64,000 bases of DNA from Sulfitobacter geojensis (GTDB lineage: Bacteria; Pseudomonadota; Alphaproteobacteria; Rhodobacterales; Rhodobacteraceae): assembly GCF_000622325.1 (NCBI RefSeq), contig NZ_JASE01000005.1, forward strand, positions 62,001 to 126,000. The letters are read 5' to 3'. The notes beneath the pieces are model-generated. The model was given only the letters and a program-made list of their open reading frames with translations, ran no database searches and had not been told where the DNA came from. The translations under genes and the position numbers were made by a program. Position 1 is the first letter of the stretch. Each line of letters starts with the position of its first letter. Below are positions 17,699 to 26,178 of this stretch, piece after piece.

Positions 17699-18373
17699 AT
17701 GACAATTTCTTATGCGACCGCAAGGAGCGCACCCATTCTTGAATGGGCAGACGAGCGTGTTTTGATCGAAGGCTGGCAACAGCGGAAAGACCGCACAGCG
17801 CTGGAAAAATTGCTTTTGTCTCACGTGCGGATTGTTTTTGCATGGGTGCGGAAACTCAGCACGGACCGCGCAGAACAAGAAGAGATGGTGTCCGAAGGTA
17901 TCCTTGGACTGATCAAGGCGGCTGATATGTTTGATCTTGCGAGAGACGTCAGGTTCTCAACCTACGCCCGGTGGTGGGTCAAGAATAGTGTGCTGACCGC
18001 ATTTGAACGCCTCAGATCTATCGTTGAATTGCCCGCCGGTATGCGTGCGGAAGAAGGGCAGCAGGTCAAACAAAGTACAGACCTGTTTGATATGTTGGTT
18101 TGCGACGATCCCACGCCCGAAGAACGGATGATCGCGATCTCATCGCGCGATCAGCTGCGGGCGCGGCTGGCCGATGCCCTTACGGGGCTGAACGAAATTG
18201 ACCGTGAAATCGTGACCAGCAGAACCTTGAAGCACCCCTCGGAAACGATCAACGATCTGGCGGCAAGGTTAAATATGAACACCACCAAGGTAAGACAGGT
18301 CGAACGCCGCGCAATGTCGCGGTTAAAAAACGAGCTATTGGCCCGCGGCGTCACAACAAGCAGAGCTGATTAG
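17699..18373 (+). CDS. Short RpoH-like sigma-70 family factor
   Basis: The 224-residue protein has sigma region 2 (about residues 35-100, with EEMVSEGILGLIKAADMFD and VRFSTYARWWVKNSV) and region 4 (about 165-215, with NEIDREIVTSRTL and NMNTTKVRQVERRAMSRLKN). The region 2 wording is closer to RpoH/RpoD than to FliA, but it is shorter than the usual 290-residue RpoH and lacks region 1. It is the first gene of the flagellar locus, preceded by an exact CtrA box and followed 2 bp later by fliK, so a flagellar role is likely. No FliA or FlgM is visible in the window. ATG 17699 is chosen although its ribosome site is weak. Confidence 0.8.
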   Translation: MTISYATARSAPILEWADERVLIEGWQQRKDRTALEKLLLSHVRIVFAWVRKLSTDRAEQEEMVSEGILGLIKAADMFDLARDVRFSTYARWWVKNSVLTAFERLRSIVELPAGMRAEEGQQVKQSTDLFDMLVCDDPTPEERMIAISSRDQLRARLADALTGLNEIDREIVTSRTLKHPSETINDLAARLNMNTTKVRQVERRAMSRLKNELLARGVTTSRAD

Positions 18374-18374
18374 C

Positions 18375-20000
18375 GTGATCCAGACAATCAACCTATTAGC
18401 GCCGTCAAAATCATCGGATGCAACCAATCAACAAACTGTGCCGGAAGGTTTTGCCGCGCTGATGCAGGGCAAGTCGGCCGTTGAAACCGCTGTCACCGCC
18501 CCTGAGATTGCCAATGCAGAAAGCGAGTTGGTTGCGGGGGAACTTATTGACGGCGCAGCTGAGCGGGCGACGGAAACACCTGGACCGCCCGCTCAAATGC
18601 CGTCGCCCGCGCCCCTGTTGAAGGACGGTGAAACGGTGGTGCCCGCGGTTTCGGCGAAGGTGGGTCTCCCTGATGCCCAAACTTTTGAACGTCGCGGTTT
18701 CGCTGTGCCAGACCAGTTCGCCGACGCCGGAAAGGTACAACAACCCGACGCTGCGCCGCAGACATTGGTCGGGACAGACAGCAACAAACAATCCCAAAAT
18801 CTAGTGAACAGCACGCCTGTAATCGCCACGGACACCAAACTGACACATCAGACGGTACCGCCTGTCCAAACAGGGCCGCAGCCCGTACCGGTTGCGATCA
18901 CATCCGCTCCGATGGTCCAGTCAGCCCTGCCAGAACCAGCTTTTGCGCAAGCAAGCACCCAGCCCCAAATTGCCGTGGATACGACCGACATCGCCAAACG
19001 TCAGGTTACGGTGGCAGCCGCCGGACAGCCGCAATCTCCCGCGCCCATCACCCCCGTTTCGCAAGTCGGGCAGGACAGCGCGGCGCCCTTATCGTTGCCG
19101 TCGGACAAGCCCACCCCCCCAATCCGAACACCAGAAATGCCCACCGCTCAGGCACCTCAAACCGTCGCAAAGGATGCGTTGCAACTGACGACACCAAACC
19201 CTGCACAAGACATCGCGAAACCGACGGTACAGGTTCAATTGAGCCAAGGGCAGCTTCAGGTTTTGGGACCAGAACAACAGACGATCGCAGCCCAAGGCAT
19301 GCCCGCCATCCAAACCGCGCAGGGCGTTGCGAAACCTTCCTTGATCAAACAGGGTGAGCTGTCCCAGATCGATCACGCTGCGCCAGACGGACGTGCGGCA
19401 GATCGGCCATCGATGATGGGCGCTGTTTTCGCGACCGGCAAAGCGACGCTACCAAACGCCCCTCTCAAACCGGCAAACCAAGGGACGGTCCCGCTTGATC
19501 TTGATCATCCCGAACACCTGCCGCCTGCGCCTGCCCTTTCATCAACAACAGCAAGCACCGAAGCCGGACAGGCCATGAGCGCTGCTGAAACCGTGGCCAA
19601 ACCTGCCGCCAAGCCCTTTTCAGAAGCACTGATGGCACAGGTGAAATCCGTCGAGGTCGCGCAGGGGCGCACCACCGTTAACCTGATCCCGCGTGGGTTA
19701 GGCAGTATCGAAATTGAAGTCCTTTCGGAAAGTGACGTCACACAAAAGGTTGTAGTACGCGTTGAAAATCCGGCTGTTTTGCAAGCGTTGCGGGATGACC
19801 GGCAAGGCCTTGCGCAGGCGATTGGCGTTTCGGACAGCAGCATTTTTGACTTTCAGGAACAGGCCGCGGGGGATCACCCGTCCCAGCGCCAGCACAACAG
19901 CAATCAGGGTGGTATCGCTCTTTCCGACGGCCCCCTGGCGCAGCCGGAACCTAAACATCTCGATGTGGTCCAGGACGGCCAGCTTGATATCTTGACGTAA
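18375..20000 (+). CDS. fliK: Flagellar hook-length control protein FliK
   Basis: A GTG start 2 bp after the sigma stop gives 541 residues. The first 400 are low-complexity and rich in proline, alanine, glutamine and threonine, as expected of the secreted molecular ruler. The conserved C-terminal domain (about 415-490) has the FliK pattern RTTVNLIPRGLGSIEIEVL and RVENPAVLQALRDDRQGLAQ. FliK measures hook length and switches export specificity through FlhB. It lies directly before flgD, the hook cap gene, its usual neighbour. Confidence 0.88.
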   Translation: MIQTINLLAPSKSSDATNQQTVPEGFAALMQGKSAVETAVTAPEIANAESELVAGELIDGAAERATETPGPPAQMPSPAPLLKDGETVVPAVSAKVGLPDAQTFERRGFAVPDQFADAGKVQQPDAAPQTLVGTDSNKQSQNLVNSTPVIATDTKLTHQTVPPVQTGPQPVPVAITSAPMVQSALPEPAFAQASTQPQIAVDTTDIAKRQVTVAAAGQPQSPAPITPVSQVGQDSAAPLSLPSDKPTPPIRTPEMPTAQAPQTVAKDALQLTTPNPAQDIAKPTVQVQLSQGQLQVLGPEQQTIAAQGMPAIQTAQGVAKPSLIKQGELSQIDHAAPDGRAADRPSMMGAVFATGKATLPNAPLKPANQGTVPLDLDHPEHLPPAPALSSTTASTEAGQAMSAAETVAKPAAKPFSEALMAQVKSVEVAQGRTTVNLIPRGLGSIEIEVLSESDVTQKVVVRVENPAVLQALRDDRQGLAQAIGVSDSSIFDFQEQAAGDHPSQRQHNSNQGGIALSDGPLAQPEPKHLDVVQDGQLDILT

Positions 20001-20013
20001 GAAGGATCAGATC

Positions 20014-20685
20014 ATGCTTACCAATCCCAGCCTTATAGATACCATCGGCGCGACGACAACGAATGCCAGCAACACATCGCTGTCCCAGCTTGGGGATGAC
20101 TATAACAAGTTTCTGACCTTGCTGACTGCGCAGATTTCCAACCAAGATCCCCTCGCCCCGGTCGACAGCACACAGTTCGTTGCACAGCTGGCACAGCTGT
20201 CGCAGGTCGAGCAGGCCGTGCAGACCAATTCGCAGTTGGAAACACTGAACACACAGGTGTCCGCCCTGATGAACATGGGTGGTACCGATCTGCTGGGTCG
20301 AGAGGTTTCGATTACGTCAAACGTCATGGATCTGGAAAACGGCAGCGTCGACTCAACCTATGTGTTGGGCGCGGGTGCGGTTGATGTCTCTGCCCGTATC
20401 ACCGATCCGCTGGGCCGCGTTGTGCGCACGCTTGAAGGACTGTCTACGACCGCGGGCCAGCAGATTCCGCTCGACTGGGACGGCACGGATGACGATGGCA
20501 CTCCGATGCTTGAAGGGGCCTATACGGTTGAGATTGTGGCCCTTGATACAGCCGGTGCAAAGGTGGCCAACGTCGTGTCACGCAGCGCCACCGTAGAGGA
20601 TGTCCGGTTCAACGCAGGTGAAATTTTCTTTGGTCTGAGCGGGGGCGAAGTTGTCTCTTCCATCACGATACAGGCTGCGAGCTAA
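20014..20685 (+). CDS. flgD: Flagellar hook capping protein FlgD
   Basis: This 223-residue protein has the FlgD N-terminal domain (DYNKFLTLLTAQISNQDPLA, then DSTQFVAQLAQLSQVEQAV), followed by a Tudor/FnIII-like C-terminal part with PLDWDGTDDDG and EGAYTVEIVA. FlgD caps the growing hook so that FlgE can polymerise. It follows fliK by 13 bp with an AAGGA ribosome site. The stop codon sits inside a perfect 9-bp hairpin shared with the convergent gene. Confidence 0.95.
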   Translation: MLTNPSLIDTIGATTTNASNTSLSQLGDDYNKFLTLLTAQISNQDPLAPVDSTQFVAQLAQLSQVEQAVQTNSQLETLNTQVSALMNMGGTDLLGREVSITSNVMDLENGSVDSTYVLGAGAVDVSARITDPLGRVVRTLEGLSTTAGQQIPLDWDGTDDDGTPMLEGAYTVEIVALDTAGAKVANVVSRSATVEDVRFNAGEIFFGLSGGEVVSSITIQAAS

Positions 20686-20706
20686 GCGCTACCCCTCAGC
20701 GCTTAG
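20682..20706. terminator. Bidirectional hairpin spanning both stop codons
   Basis: CTAAGCGCT and AGCGCTTAG form a perfect 9-bp stem with a 7-nt loop. The left arm carries the TAA of flgD and the junction of the stem carries the TAG of the convergent FliL-like gene. There is no T tract. Its symmetric position suggests that it stops or protects both transcripts. Confidence 0.55.
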
Positions 20707-21153
20707 GTTGGAAATTAGCGTGTTGATCCGCGCAGTACGCACTGTCGGAAAATTCACATATAGTTTACGCACCAGCATTTCCGCCAGCGCAACCTTATTG
20801 CCCTCGCCGGTGATCACATCGTGAAACGAAATATCGGAGCCCGCAAGATCAGCGATCGCCACGACGGTCGCATCCCGTAGACGCGCACGACCGACCGCAC
20901 CGTTAATCTCCTGAAACGCAGTTGCGCCCATTACATAGACATCCAAATCGAATTTGAGGTTCAAGGTCTGAATGCCGCGCGGCAGTTGAACGGTGAATCC
21001 GCCCAGCGGCATCTTGTACAACAGCGCGCTGTCCGCATCCTTCTTTGCCCCCGTGGACGCAGGAGCTTGCGTCACCCGCACGAAACGCTCACCGAAATAG
21101 CCCAGGGCCCCTGCCCCCGCGACCATCGCCAACATGATCAGGATTTTCAGCAT
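20689..21153 (-). CDS. FliL-like single-pass membrane protein
   Basis: The 154-residue protein has one N-terminal transmembrane helix (residues 3-19, ILIMLAMVAGAGALGYF) and a periplasmic domain. The domain reads like a small FliL: GGFTVQLPRGIQTLNLKFDL, then RARLRDATVVAIADLAG, with a C-terminal KLYVNFPTVRT helix. It is the last gene of the flgF-flgG-flgA-flgH run and starts 12 bp after flgH. A separate, larger FliL is encoded at 43533. FliL proteins ring the stator and support torque. I call this one FliL-like by pattern, not by search. Confidence 0.6.
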   Translation of the reverse strand: MLKILIMLAMVAGAGALGYFGERFVRVTQAPASTGAKKDADSALLYKMPLGGFTVQLPRGIQTLNLKFDLDVYVMGATAFQEINGAVGRARLRDATVVAIADLAGSDISFHDVITGEGNKVALAEMLVRKLYVNFPTVRTARINTLISNLSAEG

Positions 21154-21165
21154 CAGACAGTTGGG

Positions 21166-21903
21166 TTAGTAAGGCAGGATAACTTCAAGGACGTCCTCCC
21201 CGATGCGCGGGCTTTGGACCGCAGAAATCTGGCCCCGCCCCCCGTAAGATATCCGGGCTTCAGCGACTTTATCGTAATCAATGGTATTGTTCACATTGAT
21301 GTCGGCCCCGCGAATGATCCCGGCAATGCGCAACTCTCGCAACTCCGAGTTCACCTTGACCTCTTGGCGCCCAGCGATCACGTAATTTTCGTTCGGCAAC
21401 TTTTCGATGATCAAGGCAGCAACCCGCAAACTGATCGCCTCGTTGCGCCGGATCGACCCCTCGCCGCTGGACTCAGAACTGCTTTCCAGATCAAGAATAT
21501 TGCCACTGTCCGTGGACAAATCAAAGTTCAGGAAATCGGGATCGCCGACTTCCTGTTTCGATCCACGGCTGCGGCCCGATCTGTTTTGCAACTGCGCGCG
21601 GTCGTCAATTTCGATCAATACCGTCACCAGATCGCCCACATCCGTGGCACGCCGGTCAGTGAAATAGCTGGTCGTTGTATTGGACCACAGGCTGGCCCCT
21701 TCGGCGCGCTTTGGCGGCAACTTGATCGCCGCAGGTGCCATTGGCACGCTGATCCGGTTCACCTCGTTCATGTTTGACGGGTCAAGAACCAGATTGCTCA
21801 CCTCGGGGTTTCGGTTTTCTTCAAATTGTGCGCACCCCGCCAGACCGATCAATGACAGCGCCAGAGCGAAGGGAATGCGGGGGGAAAGGGCGGCTAAGTT
21901 CAC
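21166..21903 (-). CDS. flgH: Flagellar L-ring lipoprotein FlgH
   Basis: A GTG start with a GAGGTAA site gives 245 residues. The N-terminus is a lipoprotein signal peptide with lipobox LAGC near residue 24. The body has the FlgH pattern ASLWSNTTTSYFTDRRATDVGD, TVLIEIDDRAQ, NYVIAGRQEVKVNSELRELR and GIIRGADI. FlgH forms the outer-membrane L ring around the rod. It overlaps flgA by 4 bp. The last residues, EVILPY, are usual for the family. Confidence 0.95.
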   Translation of the reverse strand: MNLAALSPRIPFALALSLIGLAGCAQFEENRNPEVSNLVLDPSNMNEVNRISVPMAPAAIKLPPKRAEGASLWSNTTTSYFTDRRATDVGDLVTVLIEIDDRAQLQNRSGRSRGSKQEVGDPDFLNFDLSTDSGNILDLESSSESSGEGSIRRNEAISLRVAALIIEKLPNENYVIAGRQEVKVNSELRELRIAGIIRGADINVNNTIDYDKVAEARISYGGRGQISAVQSPRIGEDVLEVILPY

Positions 21904-22601
21904 TGGGTTACCTCGACGGTGCCGGGGGTGGTTGCGATTGCGGAAATCGCCTTGTTGCTCGACAGGTTTACCACCCGAATTTCTTGGCCAGCGTGCGCAT
22001 CCGCCATCGCACGCCCCGCCGCGGTAAGCTGAAGGCCACCGTAGCTTAGCAATATCTTTACCTTTTCACCGCGGTTTACGATGACAGGCGGGATAACGGA
22101 TTGACGTGGTACGGGGCGTCCCGCAACCAACATCCGGCGCACCTGTTGGCCGACCAGCTTTTCGGCCGACGCAATCGCGAAAGTGCCGACCCGTTGCAGG
22201 GGCATTTCCACAAGGGTCACATCATCGGCAGTGACGATTTCCTCGGGCATGATCCGGCGTGCGGGCACAGGCACCTTAACGGTCATCACCGCAAGGCCCC
22301 AAACGCGGTGGGTTTCACCATATGCGGTGACGACATTCGCGATGAACTGACCGCTGTCGGGATCAATCCAGAATTCCTTGATAAACTCGCCTTCGTGAAT
22401 GGCCCCTTCGGCCATGCGAATGTCGATGCGCCCGTTTGCAGGGATCTGTTGTTCCAGTGCCGACAATGCCCGTTCTTCGATCAGGTCTGCAACTTTCATC
22501 GTATTCGCAGACGCCGGCAACGTCAGCAGGCACAGGCTGGCAAGCACCATCATCGACGAAAAAGCGCGCATCATCAAAACAAAGGTAAAAGAAGGTTTCA
22601 T
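21900..22601 (-). CDS. flgA: Flagellar P-ring assembly chaperone FlgA
   Basis: ATG 22601 overlaps the flgG stop (TGATG); a GTG one codon earlier is also possible. The 233-residue product has a signal peptide (cleavage near LPASANT) and a C-terminal SAF domain with RRIMPEEIVTADDVTLVEMP and VAGRPVPRQSVIPP. FlgA is a periplasmic chaperone for FlgI. It sits between flgG and flgH, the normal order in alphaproteobacteria. Confidence 0.93.
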   Translation of the reverse strand: MKPSFTFVLMMRAFSSMMVLASLCLLTLPASANTMKVADLIEERALSALEQQIPANGRIDIRMAEGAIHEGEFIKEFWIDPDSGQFIANVVTAYGETHRVWGLAVMTVKVPVPARRIMPEEIVTADDVTLVEMPLQRVGTFAIASAEKLVGQQVRRMLVAGRPVPRQSVIPPVIVNRGEKVKILLSYGGLQLTAAGRAMADAHAGQEIRVVNLSSNKAISAIATTPGTVEVTQ

Positions 22602-23386
22602 CACTTGATCTGGTTGGTTGTGGTCATGATCTGATCAGCGGTTTCAATCGCCTTTGAGTTCATCTCATACGCCCGCTGGGCCGAAATAAGGTCGGTGATC
22701 TGCTGGATGATGTTCACGTTGGAATTTTCCAGATACCCCTGCCGCGTCACACCAACACCGGGATCGCCAGGGGTGGCCTCGACCGGCTCGCCAGATGCTG
22801 GAGTGGCCGCCAAAAGGTTGTCTCCCATCGGCTTTAGCCCAGCCTGATTCAGGAATGTCGCCAAGGTCACCTGCCCCAGCTCAACCGGCTCCGCTTCGTT
22901 TTCGATATAGGCCATGACAACGCCGTTCTGGTTGATCTCAACCTGACGGGTCAGTTCCGGCACCACAATCGCCGGCTCGACTTCGTACCCGTTCAACGTC
23001 ACCAACTGCCCTTCGCCGCTCAGCTGGAAATTCCCGTCGCGGGTATAGGCCTGCGTGCCGTCGGGCCGGTTGACGATGAAATACCCGTTGCCGTCGATGG
23101 CCATATCAAGCTGGTTTTCGGTCTGAACCAACCCGCCTTGGGTGTTGTGGCGGATCACACCGGCGGCCTGAACGCCCAGCCCGATATCCGTGCCGACAGG
23201 ACGCGCAGTGCCTTCCTCCGACGTCAGCGCCCCCGCGCTGTTGACGCTTTGATAGATCAAATCTTGAAACGCAGCGCGCCCGCTTTTGAAGCCCGTCGTG
23301 TTTGCGTTGGCGATGTTGTTGGCAATGACATCCACGTTGGTCTGCTGTGCCAACATGCCCGTCGCGGCAATTCCCAGTGCTTTCAT
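22601..23386 (-). CDS. flgG: Distal rod protein FlgG
   Basis: The 261-residue protein shows MKALGIAATGMLAQQTNVDV at its start, the N-terminal rod signature NIANANTTGFKSGRA, the central DMAIDGNGYFIVNRPDG and the C-terminal helix DLISAQRAYEMNSKAIETAD. These define the axial family, and its length and sequence match FlgG. It follows flgF by 23 bp on the minus strand and overlaps flgA. Confidence 0.97.
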   Translation of the reverse strand: MKALGIAATGMLAQQTNVDVIANNIANANTTGFKSGRAAFQDLIYQSVNSAGALTSEEGTARPVGTDIGLGVQAAGVIRHNTQGGLVQTENQLDMAIDGNGYFIVNRPDGTQAYTRDGNFQLSGEGQLVTLNGYEVEPAIVVPELTRQVEINQNGVVMAYIENEAEPVELGQVTLATFLNQAGLKPMGDNLLAATPASGEPVEATPGDPGVGVTRQGYLENSNVNIIQQITDLISAQRAYEMNSKAIETADQIMTTTNQIK

Positions 23387-23409
23387 GTGTCGCTCCTATG
23401 CGCCCGCGG

Positions 23410-24141
23410 TCAAACGCGCCCTAATCGTTGGATGGATGTTTTGGTGAGGCTGTCATCTTCGGTCATCAGCTTGACCGAATTTTCGTACGCCCGCTGAATG
23501 TCGATCAGACGCGTCATTTCCAAAATCGCCTGAACATTGCTGCCTTCGACAAAGCCCTGTTTAACCTTTGGGTCTTCTACCTGTTGTGGGGCCGCGGCGT
23601 CCGGGGGGAGCTGATACATGCCGCGACCCAAAGGCGTCATACGCGCCTCTTGCTCGATTTTAAAAACGCCGATGGTGCCTAAAACAGCGCCTTCGGGATC
23701 GGTAATTGTGCCGCCCGTGGTGATGACGACGTCCTGCCCCACATCATCGGGCAAGGTGACAGGCCCGCCGCCTGCATCAAGCAAGGGCAAGCCGGTGGAT
23801 GTTTTGAGCTGGCCATCAACATCAACGACAAATTGCCCGTGACGGCTGTAACCGGTTTCGCCACCATCAAGCTGGAAAGAGAACCAACCCTCGCTGGCGA
23901 CCGCTATATCAAGCGGGTTTCCCGTTGGCGTCAGAGGGCCATTGGACAGATCCAGATACGTACCCTTGTCCACCACATAGCTGATGCCATCCGACGACGC
24001 TGCACTGTCAACAGATTCAAGCAGCGGGTTGATCGCCTTGTACCCAGAGGTCGACGCGTTCGCCAGATTATGAGCGGTCATATTCATGCTACGCTCAAGC
24101 GCTGTCGCCTGAGACAGCGACACATAACCGATATTGCTCAT
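23410..24141 (-). CDS. flgF: Proximal rod protein FlgF
   Basis: ATG 24141 with a GGAGGAGA site is chosen over an upstream in-frame start, giving 243 residues. It has the axial N-terminus NMTAHNLANASTSGYKAINP, the central LDIAVASEGWFSFQLDGGET and the C-terminal MTRLIDIQRAYENSVKLM. FlgF builds the proximal rod. It is the first gene of the minus-strand flgF-G-A-H-FliL-like operon. The promoter lies in the short region shared with the divergent 599-residue gene. Confidence 0.95.
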   Translation of the reverse strand: MSNIGYVSLSQATALERSMNMTAHNLANASTSGYKAINPLLESVDSAASSDGISYVVDKGTYLDLSNGPLTPTGNPLDIAVASEGWFSFQLDGGETGYSRHGQFVVDVDGQLKTSTGLPLLDAGGGPVTLPDDVGQDVVITTGGTITDPEGAVLGTIGVFKIEQEARMTPLGRGMYQLPPDAAAPQQVEDPKVKQGFVEGSNVQAILEMTRLIDIQRAYENSVKLMTEDDSLTKTSIQRLGRV

Positions 24142-24225
24142 GACAGTCTCCTCCGGTGGGCAGGCACCGAATTTATTCATTCAGATGGCAGTCTGTTGCA
24201 AAAACAAAATTTCACAAATACAAGG

Positions 24226-24240
24226 TTAAGGCAAGATTTA
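24226..24240. promoter_or_regulatory. Near-consensus CtrA box in the flgF divergent region
   Basis: TTAA-GGCAAGA-TTTA matches the CtrA box with one mismatch in the right half. It lies 85 bp before flgF and 20 bp before the divergent start at 24260, so flgF is the more likely target. Confidence 0.45.
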
Positions 24241-24259
24241 ATGTATTGAGCAAGAACAA

Positions 24260-26059
24260 ATGCGCCCAACAAGAGCACGCACTGTATTTGCAAGCTTAAT
24301 CCTTGCCTCTCTGACCGGATATGCGGGTGCGAAAACCGCTGCGAGCCCCCCGGCGATCGCAGCAACACGGGCAGAGGGCTGGCGCAGCGATCTTGACCTT
24401 CAGCATTGGGGAACCGCGAGTTTTCACAATGATCTATCGGGGGCTATCCGCGCGTTAAGTGCAGCACATGGCGCAACCAAAGACGCGGTCATGCTCGATA
24501 TCGCAGAGATATTCCTGACCCATATGCTTCTTTTCGAGGCCGAAACAGCACTGCATGGTGTCACCCCGACAACACCCGCGCAAACACGCCGTTTGCTTGC
24601 CGTGCAACATGCAACAGCTCTGCTATCGGGCCAGCCTGTTGAGGAGTTCCAAACCTCTGCACTCAATCAGCCGGAACGGCCGGACCGTGCATTCTGGGCA
24701 GCCCTTCAAGCCATCGCAACCGCTGACGCAGGATTGCTTGGCACCAACATCCGCGACAGTTTTACGGGGCTGGGGCTTCAATCACGCGCGGCATTACGTC
24801 AAATGTTGCCGGTTTTTATCGAAGCAGCCACAGAGTTGGGCGAGCACGCCCATGCCGCCGCCGGACTTCAATTGCTGGAAGAATTGCCAGACCTCGCGGC
24901 TGCACCCACAGGTCACTTCCTGCGAGGCCGGGTCGAAGAACGGCGCGGCAATGAGTCATCAGCGCTAAAGGCATATTTCAAAGCCGCAGAAGGCTGGGAC
25001 CAATATGCAGCGCGGGCGCGACTTGCGGTGGCCGATATGTCCTTGCGGGATGGCGGGGACGGTGCCTTGCTGGCCGCGCAGAGTGTCCTGCAAGATGGCG
25101 CAGAAGCATGGCGGGGGGACCGGTTTGAGCTGGAAATCATCAAACGACTGGCACGCCTTTATGCGGCAACCGAAAATGATCTCGAACAGCTTTTGACGCT
25201 CGGCAAACTACTGACCCGCTTTTCCGATTCCCCCGAGGCCACAAGCGCCACGGAACAGGCCCAAGACCTGCTGAAGCGCCTTTATGCCAAAGGGACCAGC
25301 GGCCAATATTTGCTGTCAGACTGGATGACTGCGCATCTGGGATTGGTGCCGCTCTATGGCTCCTTTCCCGACTTTCCGGCACACACCGAGGCCTTGGCAG
25401 ATTATATTCTTGGACTCGGCGCAACTGATCTTGCCGCCAAAGAATATCGACGCGCCATGCAAGAGATCGAAAGACGCGATGCGCCGCAGTACACACCGGA
25501 CCTGACCCGCCTGACGCTCAAGTTGGCAGATGCACAACGACAGGCCGGTCTGTTCGCCCAAGCCCGCGAGACCCTAACCAAAGCGGGCTTGCCAATGACG
25601 GAAGCGGACAAGGACGCGCACAGCGCCTTGTTGGCGCGGGTCTTATCCGGCCTGAACGACAGTCCGGCGCTATTGCAGACGCCCGTTAAAACACCAACGC
25701 CAACCCATTTGCGCGATTTGGGAATGGCTTTTTCTGACGCCGAACAATGGGATGATGCTGTTGTTCAATATCTACAACTCTGGGACAATCACCCACGGGC
25801 GTTTGCCTTTGAGGATGCCACAAGACTGCTTATCGCCGCCAACCGGTCGGGTGACGGGGCGACAATTGGAAGAGTCGCGCGGGCGTTTCCGCAGCTGACC
25901 AGCACCGCATCCCTTGTTGAATTGGCCCAAAGCCTGAACGCTGATCCGGCGGAATTGCTTCCGTTAAGTGCGGAGAAAGCGGCGGATAGGCTTCAAAGTC
26001 TCGAAGATGCGTTCCAATCCATCAAGAATACAAGTGCTTCACCAAGGACATCAGATTAA
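24260..26059 (+). CDS. Large exported protein of unknown function with helical repeats
   Basis: The 599-residue protein has a signal-like N-terminus (hydrophobic residues 10-24, FASLILASLTGYAGA). The remainder is almost entirely alpha-helical and alanine-rich, with alternating helix pairs that resemble degenerate TPR or Sel1-like repeats (for example GHFLRGRVEERRGNESSALK and LGATDLAAKEYRRAMQEIER). It is divergent from flgF and precedes flgE, so it is embedded in the flagellar locus. Rhizobial MotC is a periplasmic motility protein without enzyme motifs and could be an analogue, but I cannot show homology. A periplasmic scaffold or stator-support role is a guess. Confidence 0.75.
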   Translation: MRPTRARTVFASLILASLTGYAGAKTAASPPAIAATRAEGWRSDLDLQHWGTASFHNDLSGAIRALSAAHGATKDAVMLDIAEIFLTHMLLFEAETALHGVTPTTPAQTRRLLAVQHATALLSGQPVEEFQTSALNQPERPDRAFWAALQAIATADAGLLGTNIRDSFTGLGLQSRAALRQMLPVFIEAATELGEHAHAAAGLQLLEELPDLAAAPTGHFLRGRVEERRGNESSALKAYFKAAEGWDQYAARARLAVADMSLRDGGDGALLAAQSVLQDGAEAWRGDRFELEIIKRLARLYAATENDLEQLLTLGKLLTRFSDSPEATSATEQAQDLLKRLYAKGTSGQYLLSDWMTAHLGLVPLYGSFPDFPAHTEALADYILGLGATDLAAKEYRRAMQEIERRDAPQYTPDLTRLTLKLADAQRQAGLFAQARETLTKAGLPMTEADKDAHSALLARVLSGLNDSPALLQTPVKTPTPTHLRDLGMAFSDAEQWDDAVVQYLQLWDNHPRAFAFEDATRLLIAANRSGDGATIGRVARAFPQLTSTASLVELAQSLNADPAELLPLSAEKAADRLQSLEDAFQSIKNTSASPRTSD

Positions 26060-26103
26060 TACCTCACTTCAACAAGTTCTAAATGTTCAATATTTTGCAT
26101 TTC

Positions 26104-26143
26104 TTTAACTCTCCTTAAACTTCACTTCTTTAAGTGTGGTTAA
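26104..26143. promoter_or_regulatory. Paired near-consensus CtrA boxes before flgE
   Basis: TTTA-ACTCTCC-TTAA (26104-26118) and TTTA-AGTGTGG-TTAA (26129-26143) each have one mismatch to TTAA-N7-TTAA, and their starts are 25 bp apart. They lie 36-75 bp before the flgE ATG. Confidence 0.5.
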
Positions 26144-26178
26144 GAGGCAAGAATAAAAAAGTTAAAAAAGGCGGGATA

